A DNA stretch of 64,000 bases from positions 169,135,509-169,199,508 of the forward strand of contig OX235262.1 in the NCBI GenBank assembly GCA_944472135.2, written 5' to 3'. This stretch comes from Trichobilharzia regenti (taxonomy: Eukaryota > Platyhelminthes > Trematoda > Strigeidida > Schistosomatidae). A program made the translations under genes and the position numbers. Numbering within the stretch: position 1 is the stretch's first letter; each line of letters begins with the position of its first letter. Below, piece by piece: positions 56,194 through 64,000 of the stretch. A model generated the notes under the pieces. That model searched no databases, was not told where the DNA came from, and was given only the letters and a program-made list of their open reading frames with translations.

Positions 56194-56980
56194 ATATCAA
56201 GGCAGAATTTAAGATAGTCAGTCAAATTGGAAATAGTATCATCCAGTTTGTGTTCGTTGAAAAGTTCCCAGTTAGTGTCATTTAGCATACATCTTAGTTT
56301 GAGCATATTTTCTTGTGAGTAACACCTTTGCTGTGTTTTCTTGGACAGATTTGAGAAGATATTAAAGTGAGATCTGCTGTATATCTTAGGTAATATCCGA
56401 ATAATACAATGATCTGAGTTCATGATAGGAGCACGTCTGCGTACTTCATATATTTCCTCATCATTAATAAACACTAGATCCAGAGTTTTATCAAGTCGAG
56501 TAGGGAATTTAACAATATTGGCATGACCTAATGATACGAGGAAAGAACAATCACAGCAGTTAAAATCTCCTGTGACAACTGATAAAGAGTTTTCAAGATG
56601 TGTAACGGCGAATTCAGTGAATTCATCAGCAAAATCAGATAGATCAGAGGCAGAACAGCCAGGAGTAACATAAATGTTGAGATGAAGACGTATTTAAACT
56701 TGGATAAGTGTTTCGGGCGGCATTTGACTGTTATACAATCAATAAAGTCATTAGAGTAAGAAAAACATACATTATTTGAAGTTGACCATTGAGAATGAAT
56801 GAAAGTTGCAACACCTCCACCTCTTTTCTTTCTGGAGCATAGTCGATCTTGTCTAAACAATGTAAAACCATTTAGGGAAACCAGATTGTCATCATAGAGT
56901 TCATGGAGCCATGTTTCTTGTAATGCAACAATCGCCGTATTGTGATAAGTATCAGATGATAAGAGAGACTGGAGATGCAT
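56070..56980 (-). pseudogene. CR1 endonuclease domain, two frames
   Basis: Frame 56980-56528: TAIVALQETWLHELYDDNLV (catalytic glutamate block), GFTLFRQDRLCSRKKRGGGV, ATFIHSQW; then a frame change near 56690. Frame 56474-56070: EVRRRAPIMNSDHCIIRILP, whose SDH is the catalytic histidine block. The middle (aspartate/asparagine) block falls in the frameshifted part. A stop or slip therefore divides the endonuclease. Confidence 0.8.
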
Positions 56981-57239
56981 AATTTTGTTGGAAAGTGAAC
57001 GGCAGATTGAACTGACAATAACAGGAATAGTTGTGCGATATAAAGGCGTCTGTTTAACAGCACGTTGCCAACCACCGTGATGTTTTCTCTTAGTTTTATT
57101 AGATGCATGAAAGTCATATGGTTTGAAACTTTTAATGAATTACTGTATTCTATACGATTTGTGATCATATTTTATTAAAATTAAGAATGAAAACATGATG
57201 TATGAGATGCAATATGTAAATGCACGGAAAGGTAGCCCA

Positions 57240-57510
57240 GGTGTCAATTAGGCCGCCTTTACTGAAGCATTACAATTCCAGATTTAACAGGAACAAAGAG
57301 AAATAATAAGGAGTAGACCAACACAAGCAAGTATCAGTACAATGATATACATTCTAGAAGAAAAACCGATACTGATCACAAAGTCAGCTGAAAAATAGAA
57401 ATAAGAATGAATATTAGAATTCGATAGTTGAGGGGGGAAAGGATTTCTCAAACAGCTATTCCAAAAACAGTCCTCTTAAATTCTCCATGTTTCAAAATGG
57501 TCGCTTTTTA
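57240..57510 (+). repeat. Repeat family E, copy 4 (3' part)
   Basis: Starts with ggtagcccaggtgtcaatta, then aaacaggaac-like words, aatgatatacattctagaag, cacaaagtcagctgaaa and atttctcaaacagctattcc, the same 3' order as copy 5. Confidence 0.55.
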
Positions 57511-58078
57511 GATAAATGAGATGTTTCTACTGAAGAATGATTGCTAGCAGAAATATTTACAATACTATATATAGGGTTTCATATATCAGGGAACATGTTC
57601 GCTCTGATAAACAATTTAATTTAGGGATGAAAATTCCCTAGGGAAAATTTTGAATATAACTTAGGTGCCATCCTGAAAACTACCTTTCAAACAGATAAAC
57701 TAATAAAAAGCCGTCCTATGATTTAGGGCCAAGGTTTTTACCGTCACTTAAATGAGTTACATGAATCAAAAACATCACACAACTTAGAAAAAATGTACAT
57801 ACATTCAAAAAAAATGTGTAAAGTTTATATCTTCATAAAGTGATAGAAGAAGGTATCTTCTAGATGGTTGCATTGGAGTGGAAACTCGAAATCACCCGAA
57901 AATGAAAGATGCATTTAATTTCGCTGAAAGTGTAAACCACATGAACGTTTTAAATAAAATCATGATGTCATTTGATGCAACCTCTTTGTTCACAATGGTT
58001 CCAATCAATGAAACTATTGAGATCATTTGTTAGCAGCCTGATCTTTCCCCACTTCCAGAGTCGCAACTCAAACGCCCA

Positions 58079-58543
58079 GTGCTAATGTGCAGCATGGATG
58101 TGCAATTCCACTTAGACAACACTCTTTACCACGGAGTAGAAGGTGTAGCTATGGACAGTTCACTTAGCCCTGTTTTAGCAGATATATTCATATCCAACCT
58201 TGAAAGAACAAAGTTCAAGCATGCAATCGACGAAACAACTTCCTACTATCGATATGTTGATGACACATTTATAGTGTGCAGCAATGAAAGTCATTTTCCA
58301 CACTTACTCAGATTATTCAATGATGCACACACTAATATTGAGTTTATTATGGAACATGAAAGTGACGGAAAGTTTCACTTCCTCGACATTGCCATAGAAC
58401 GCCTAGATGACGGTAGTCTTCAGAAGTCAATTTATCGAAAGCCTACATGGAAGGGACAATACTTACATTTTAATAGCTTTTGTCCGAATAGCTTTAAACG
58501 AGGACTAGTTAGGACTCTGTACTTTGGAGAGAGGAGATTATGA
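58079..58543 (+). pseudogene. PLE p RT, motifs B and C and thumb
   Basis: 154 codons. Motif B is EGVAMDSSLSPVLADIF (21-37), where the family norm is GVAMGSPLGP, so two usual glycines and a proline are changed. Motif C YVDD is intact (59-62). Then FHFLDIAIERLDDGS (104-118) and SIYRKPTWKGQYLHF. The changed motif B argues against activity. Confidence 0.85.
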
Positions 58544-58645
58544 TCTACAGAGAAATTAGAGGAAGGAATTTAGTGTCTTGAAAAGATGTTAAAAAACAAT
58601 GGTTAATCTCAAAGATTCATTGACAAGTACGGAAGATATGAAGTT

Positions 58646-59164
58646 TTGAATTTCAAACAAATCGCAGTGGAGAAAAAGCCCATTTACATTCATCTTGATT
58701 ATAAAGGTGAAAACATTGCAGCAGTGGTCAACAGGAGACTGAGTACATCACTAGCCAGACAGTATCTTGCAGCTAAGCTCGTCCCCATCTATCGAACGAA
58801 TTGCGCTTCGGTGCAACCAAAAATCGATAGATATCCTTCTCATGTTACCTCCAAATGTATATACAAATTTGCATGTATCTGCGGAATCAGTTACATTCGA
58901 AGGACAGAAAGAAAAGCATATCTACGATTTTCTGAACATAAACCAAAATGGTTATGTTTAAAGGGAACAAATGCTTTAAACAGTGCCATCGCCAGGCAGC
59001 TCCTTGATAAGGGTCATGAGGTGGATGTCACAAGAGCGTTCAAAACTATCAGTGTGCAAAAGAGTTCAGTTCTCTTTAAGTTTGCTGAAGTCATTTCCAT
59101 CAAGCGCCTTCAACTTGATTTGTGCGTTCAGAAAGGATCAGTTATCAGCCTTTCTTCGCCCTGA
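58646..59164 (+). pseudogene. PLE p linker and GIY-YIG endonuclease
   Basis: 172 codons. RRLSTSLARQYLAAKLVPIY (30-49) is the linker, CIYKFACICGISYIRRTERK (71-90) the entry and YIG box with the glycine replaced by arginine (YIR), RFSEHKPKWL (94-103), NSAIARQLLDKGHEVDVTRA (112-131) and FKFAEVISIKRLQLDLCVQK near the end. The glycine loss in the YIG box likely disables cutting. The linker start is frame-slipped from the RT. Confidence 0.85.
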
Positions 59165-59204
59165 TAACTGTATATTTTCACCTCTCTTTCATCTGAATTC
59201 GTAA

Positions 59205-59925
59205 TGCTGAAAAGTTTCCAGTGTGTATGATCATTATTGTTTGGAATAGTGTTTAATATATATATATGTATACATATGATTACTGTATGTTTATATTAAC
59301 TGATTGATCTCTGTTCCAAAATGAACTCTGTGAAATTATGTTAAAAGTGTGTCTGTAGACATACTTAATGATGAGTTTGGCTTGTAAGCAGCTGATAAGA
59401 AGCCAACGAAATAAACAATGATGGTACCATTTTGTTCTGCGAAAACTGTTGTCCTTTCTTCATTCAAATTCTTCAAAAGGAATAAATGTATGAGATGTCA
59501 CTTAAGTTATTAACAACCAGCACAGAAATTACCTGTGTCACTTATAAGAACATAAAGCTGCAGATTTTTTTAATTTAAAAGCAACAAAAATAATGTGTTT
59601 GATGTGTAGTTATGCACTGGTGAATTTTAAAGTATGAGATTTAAGAAAATGCTGGATGTTTTCTGTTGAACAGATCGGTAAAATCAGTAGGTGGCAATAG
59701 AAAGCTAACCAAGTGCTTTCACATCTCTAAGTGTCTTGTCGTGGTAAATAAAGAAGTGTAACTGAAATAATTAAAGTTGTCACTGTCAAACGCCAACTAT
59801 ATGAACTTATGAATGATCCGTAATGACACATTTGAAAGCAATTTGATGGCTCGGTGATACCCTTTATTATTATTAAATAATATCATTTTGAAAATGTCGC
59901 TTTTTAGTGTTTCCATGTGGTTGTA
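59205..59925. other. No recognised feature
   Basis: AT-rich sequence with a short (TA)n at 59263-59280. Confidence 0.4.
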
Positions 59926-60075
59926 TGTGCGTCACTAGTGCAGCGGTAGAATACTTATCATTCACACATGTGTTTCAGGGTTCGATCCCCGGTTGAAGCA
60001 CTCCTACACTTATTAAACGGAGTCAGAGCGGTAAAGAAATAACACTTGGCGTAAAAATAACCTAAGACGCTACAG
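59925..60075 (+). mobile_element. SINE-C copy 2
   Basis: A box tagtgcagcggtagaatac, B box gggttcgatccccgg (perfect consensus), then body cactcctacacttattaaac and ggcgtaaaaataacc as in 51483-51720. The head could be mistaken for a Gly/Ala-type tRNA, but no anticodon arm folds and the SINE body follows directly. Confidence 0.65.
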
Positions 60076-60898
60076 ATAATTTAAAGCACAAGCTTGAATT
60101 CTTTTGTTTCATTGGGAAAGCAAATGTATGTAACTGAATTGAAGTGAATGACGATTTGGCGTTACTTCGAAGCCTTTACAGTACACAGGTCTAATGTGAA
60201 TATACTTGAATTATTTCAATCAATGCCCATACTAATAGCTGTGGCAAGTGTCATCAAAATGGCGTCGGTAGATCAGCTAAAATGAGTTTTATTCTCATAG
60301 GATCCAGTAGAGTCAAGGCGCAGAAATCATTTGAAAATAATTTGATGAATAGTTATTGAAATGGCTTTCATTAATATATTAAGTAGGTAAATCTAGATGT
60401 GATTTTGAGCACCATAAAATTATTTCTCAGTTAAGAACAGATCATGAACTAACAACTACGGTGATTATTTCAATATTAGTTCCAAATAATATTTCGAATC
60501 TCATAAAGACATTGTTGTGAGCAAATAACTCTTCCTTTTTGTGTTTATTTTGCACTGGTGAGCCAATTGACCATTTCAATGTAAACATTTCATCAATAAT
60601 AAATATAAATATATCCTACGCATTTTTGTTTACCGTCTTTATTTCAAAAAATCATCCACTGAAAGTACTTCTCATTCGAATTGCTTAGAAGATGTTATTC
60701 TCCAAACTTAAAAGTTCTTAAGTAAAAACAAAAAAGTTGAAAGTGCCACATCTCATTTAAGTGAGGTAGTGTCACACACACACAGAAGACTCATATTTCC
60801 TCAAACAACAATAAAGTGTACAAGGAACTTAACGCCATCAAAACAAAATCTACTGAAAACAAGTGGCAATTAATAATAATCACATAAGTAAAACCATA
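60075..60898. other. No recognised feature
   Basis: AT-rich sequence; a short (CA)n at 60773-60783. Confidence 0.4.
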
Positions 60899-60908
60899 AA
60901 TATTTTTC

Positions 60909-61433
60909 ATACATTTGGTTCCCTTGATAAATTTTGATAGAAAAGAAAGACAAGATTTGCAATATAAAATGATATCATCATTCTATTTCACAGGTCCTCA
61001 TCAGCTATAAACTACCTGAAATTACAATGGTTATAAATAATAACATTTCATACTCCATTGTTTGAAAAGTAATACAGAAGACATTATAAGGTGAACGCAT
61101 CTGGAATATAAGTACTATAATCTAAGTTGAGTTGCCATGTTGACACTGTTGATTAGATTTTTCTGTTTTCTGTCTTCTTTCACCCCTCTCCCTTATTCTT
61201 TTTTCATAGTTTGACAGTATATAAACTGATGGTGACTTAGATTATAATACTTATATTCCAGATACGTTCACCTTATAATATCTTCTCTATTACCTTCCAA
61301 ACAATGAAGTATGAAATGTGATTATTTATGACCATTGTAATTGCAGGTAGTTTGCAGCTGATGAGAACCTGTGAAATAGAATGATGATATCATTTTATAC
61401 TGCAAATCTGGTCTTTCTTTCTCTATCCAAAAC
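60909..61433. mobile_element. Foldback element with 11-bp target duplication
   Basis: A 525-bp palindromic insertion. The arms of about 215 bp (60909-61128 and 61228-61433) are about 90 percent identical in inverse, around a centre of about 100 bp. The flanks are aaatatttttc at 60898-60908 and 61434-61444. The arm contains agctgatgagaacctgtgaa on one strand (CUGAUGA … GAAA). A partial copy lies at 32945-33280 beside a PLE. Confidence 0.9.
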
Positions 61434-61444
61434 AAATATTTTTC

Positions 61445-62690
61445 TAATAGACATCTTGTTGTTCATTTCAGAGAGATGGGTGACATACTCTTTAGAGGGA
61501 TAACTATTTGGAATATCCCTCACGAACGATCTATTTACGATATCGCCACTTATTTTGAAATTCAAACTAAGTTTTTAAACACTAACCCTATTTGTCTCTT
61601 AGAATGTATATCATTGTTCTGACGTTTGATTATCATATGTTGGCCTATTGGTTATTATTTGTCTTTGTGGCCATTTAATCTCTAATTTAAATGTTTCCTT
61701 TTTGGTTGTGTGATAATGTGTTGTTTTTTGAGGGCAATTTTGTTTGACTAATTTTAGCTGGTTCCGACCTTCGGCCGTTGGGGTGAAGTTTGTTTAGGGT
61801 GTGGTCCGGGCGGATAAAGTTTTGACGACGCTTGATTCTACTTGACTCTATATACTTGTTTTGTAATTAGACCTCTACCTTGTCTAGATAGTTGCCTAAT
61901 GACACAGATGAGGTAATGGTGAGTTTTTGATGTTATCCTTTTTGAACAGATCTATATTGATCAACCACGAATAACTGTCGTTTTGGTGTATCGGAATTGT
62001 TTTGTGACTGTGGGTGTCTCAGTGAAGATTCGGAATACAGACATCGGTTTCCCGCATTGAGATCACAACGAGTTAGTTTTGTTAGTTACAGAATGCTTAT
62101 ATGTACCAATCAGAAGTTGCATTTATATACATACTAATTGGCTAAGAACAGTTCGTATTCAATAATCTTATGAATTCAACACAAATGGAATTATAATTCC
62201 TTTTTATGTGGATTTAGGGAGAAGGGAAAACACAAAAATATGATTGTCAGTGTTGTTGAACATTGAATAGTTTGTTTGTTCGAACTGGTCTCCATTTGGA
62301 GGGAGAAAAGAACATCGTTGGCGGAAAATTGGAGAAGTACAATCTGGAGTATTGTTTAATATTATATTAACGTTTATTTACAGACTTTAGCACTGAATAA
62401 CTATTGTAAATCTGTTTCGTTATCTCTTGAAGAATAAACAATCGTGTTGTCCTACCGTTTTCTGTTATTTTGCGTCAGGTAGGGTGCATGATTTTCTACG
62501 TACTAGGCTTAGTCTTTTAAAACCAGCGATAGGTCCAGACCTCTGTGATCCTTAGCAGGCTGGTCTTAATTTAGTTCGAAATATTTTAAATAACATGCCG
62601 TGGTTCATCTGAAAATGATGTGTACGCTTTTTCAATGATCTCTTTACAATTCAACAAAAAATATTTGCAATAGATAAAACTGACTCATAG
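61445..62690. other. No recognised gene or repeat
   Basis: Moderately less AT-rich between 61690 and 61830 (tggttccgaccttcggccgt), but no open frame longer than about 60 codons, no domain and no second copy in the window. Confidence 0.4.
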
Positions 62691-62869
62691 TTGTCCGAAT
62701 TCAGGAAAACGACCTCTGTATCCTACTACTCGGTTATAAAAACTCCCCACAGAGACGCTTGGTCATACAACAAACCAGAGAAACCAAAACAACAGCTCTT
62801 CATGGTTGGATATTTCTGGTTCTGTTCAACACTGACAACATCAAGTCTTCAAAATTACCTCAACAATGC

Positions 62870-62985
62870 CGTTAGGCTTGGCAGATATGGAGCTAGGTGA
62901 AAACGATGGCAGAACATAATGGAGACCTGGGATTGAAGCCCAATGTTCCTCTAAGAACTAGAGGGAGCTATAATTATAATGAAGT
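62870..62985 (+). mobile_element. RTE tail fragment
   Basis: atatggagctaggtgaaaac, cataatggagacctgggatt, gaagcccaatgttcctctaa: the last about 115 bases of the SR2-type 3' end only. Confidence 0.65.
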
Positions 62986-63019
62986 TAGGCAGCTGTGCAG
63001 ATCAAAGTAGCTCTCAGCT

Positions 63020-63455
63020 ACAAAATAGGTACTGTAGAACAAAAATAGAACAAAAATAGTTCACTAAAATTCGACTTAACTACTGGAGAATCAAGAAGAA
63101 TGCTTCCAACACAGTAGGATAAAAACTTTGTCCACAAGAATCATACACCAATCATTTCCGCACAAAATCCAAGGTCAGAATCACCTTCATTCAGTCAAAT
63201 AAAATAACATCATAAGACAACACATCATTAATATCATCAGATATCCACAAAGAATAGCATTAAAATGAAAGATTAAACAGGAACGAAGACAAATAAAAAT
63301 GATCAAGTCAACGTAAGATATGTGAATGTCAGAACAATGATATGCAGTCTCGGAGAACAGGAGATAATAATGGCAAAGTTAATTGAAACATCCATATAGG
63401 TATAAATATTGTGAATAGATTGGTGAGGAGGGATTTCTCAAACATTTATTCCATT
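63020..63455 (+). repeat. Repeat family E, copy 5 (most complete)
   Basis: ggtactgtagaacaaaaata, atcaagaagaatgcttccaa, acaagaatcatacaccaatc, aaggtcagaatcaccttcat, aattgaaacatccatatagg, atttctcaaacatttattcc. No coding frame. Confidence 0.6.
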
Positions 63456-63487
63456 TCAATAATCATTCCATTTGTCTTAACTCTCAT

Positions 63488-63673
63488 AACTCCATTATGG
63501 ATAAGATTTTATTTTGATAAATCACACAGTGTTGTACAGTTATATTAACTGATGACGTTTTCAGCACAAACTATTGCTTATAATCATATCATATATCATA
63601 TCGTATATCAGTTAATATAACTGTACAACACTGTGTGATTTATCAAAATAAAATCATATCCATAATGGAGTTA
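63488..63673. repeat. Near-perfect palindrome from PLE (CNDC lineage) termini
   Basis: Arms 63488-63552 and 63607-63673 are inverted with essentially one substitution, around a 54-base centre containing tgatgacgttttcagcacaa, which matches the terminal word tggatgacgtttcgaacaaa of PLE j and PLE o. No PLE coding sequence lies inside, so only termini are present. Confidence 0.75.
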
Positions 63674-63674
63674 T

Positions 63675-63873
63675 TTGATTTTATTTTTTATTTTTTATTT
63701 ACAGCTTGATTCCACACTGTATTTTTGGTACAAGTATGGAATTTTCAGCATGGATATCGGTAGCCCAAATTTTGCAGGCCGACCATAGATATCAGGTGTG
63801 CGCCGGCGTGGGCTCGAACCCCGGACCATGTGCATGGTCGGTGAGAGTCCTAACCACTGTGGCACCGACGCAC
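63675..63873 (-). mobile_element. SINE-A copy 7 with 11-bp target duplication
   Basis: Flanked by aatggagttat at 63664-63674 and 63874-63884. Head on the minus strand: 5' gtgcgtcgg, A box tgccacagtggttagg, hairpin gaccatgcacatggtc, B box ggttcgagccc, then ccggcgcac, which can pair with the 5' end like an acceptor stem. T-run tail at the left. Intact ends and duplication make it one of the youngest copies here. Confidence 0.9.
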
Positions 63874-64000
63874 AATGGAGTTATACTCTACCACATTGCC
63901 CAAGTTTTATACTTATATCAATAATTTAACTCTCATAGTTTTTATTTGACGAAAGCTGACTGATATGAACACGGGTTTCATAAACATAGAAACTTTTTGC

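Larger units (their letters stand above)
54507..57170 (-). mobile_element. CR1-clade LINE, endonuclease to C-terminus, minus strand
   Basis: The minus strand holds, in order, endonuclease pieces (57168-56070), an RT with a long open frame (56193-54907) and a C-terminal frame (54906 to 54507: DLTWSSHIQMISKKVFRLTY, LLYCSPLVFPG, LKVVSRTSGVKLSQL). CR1-clade families (SR1 and relatives) are known in schistosomes. ORF1 was not found upstream of 57170. It is the most complete LINE in the window; decayed relatives are at 5486-6100 and 8246-8640. Confidence 0.85.
57890..59165 (+). mobile_element. PLE p: RT plus endonuclease, two open frames
   Basis: The plus strand starts with KMKDAFNFAESVNHM and motif A MMSFDATSLFTMV (near 57960-58000), a stop near 58036, the RT frame 58079-58543, a broken linker (58544-58645) and the endonuclease frame 58646-59164. 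It is the second-best PLE after PLE c. No terminal repeat was recognised at either side. Confidence 0.85.

Noticed and set aside
59925..60000. A tRNA gene with perfect A and B boxes
   Set aside because: No anticodon arm folds and the SINE-C body continues without a break; a second copy with the same body exists at 51483.
60960..61010. An active hammerhead in the 61-kb foldback (CUGAUGA … GAAA)
   Set aside because: Only eight bases separate the boxes and they do not form a stem II; no UH cleavage context with stem I and III was found. Kept only as part of the shared-motif finding.
1..64000. CRISPR array or prokaryotic operon structure
   Set aside because: No regularly spaced short repeats with unique spacers, no ribosome binding sites, and all coding remnants are eukaryotic retroelements.

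Overview
The window looks like gene-poor, repeat-dense DNA from a blood fluke (genus Schistosoma). I found no host protein-coding gene, no functional tRNA or rRNA gene and no CRISPR. The genus call rests on three things seen together: RTE-clade LINE copies of the SR2 type ending in a common tail, short hammerhead-ribozyme elements of the Sm-alpha type, and many Penelope-like elements (PLEs) with GIY-YIG endonuclease domains. The species and chromosome cannot be read from this window.

Layout. 0-9 kb: two PLE remnants (one running off the left edge), tRNA-derived SINEs, decayed CR1 and RTE pieces. 9-13 kb: microsatellites, an RTE tail, then the best preserved PLE (10.8-12.9 kb, minus), split by a 364-bp foldback insertion. 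13-19.3 kb: repeat family D, a 5'-truncated RTE with endonuclease and RT remnants, and a second RTE copy in inverse orientation. 19.4-24.7 kb: old PLE, RTE and D copies and a solo LTR-like repeat. 24.8-26.8 kb: inverted pair of PLE fragments. 29-32 kb: a dead PLE followed by a large PLE palindrome with a hammerhead element exactly at its centre. 33-35.6 kb: a second RTE lineage between two PLE fragments. 36.5-38.2 kb: a palindrome with another PLE nested in one arm. 39-43 kb: RTE tail and an inverted pair of hammerhead elements. 45-52.6 kb: six PLE pieces, an LTR-like repeat, SINE-C and an RTE copy. 54.5-57.2 kb: a CR1-clade LINE with a 428-codon open RT frame. 57.9-59.2 kb: a PLE with RT and endonuclease remnants. 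60.9-63.9 kb: a foldback insertion and a palindrome flanking a SINE.

The recurring theme is terminal inversion of PLE-derived DNA. Four insertions are bounded by perfect 11-13 bp target duplications (11705-12092, 37443-38161, 50341-51311, 60898-61444) and each has inverted or palindromic ends. Several of these ends carry a CUGA-like box, a short hairpin and a GAAA box, which resembles a worn-down hammerhead core. Together with the three Sm-alpha type hammerheads, this makes the window a good place to study how ribozyme-bearing termini, PLE inversion and SINE insertion interact. All element names are family-level calls from motifs and from internal comparison within the window; no database search was run.
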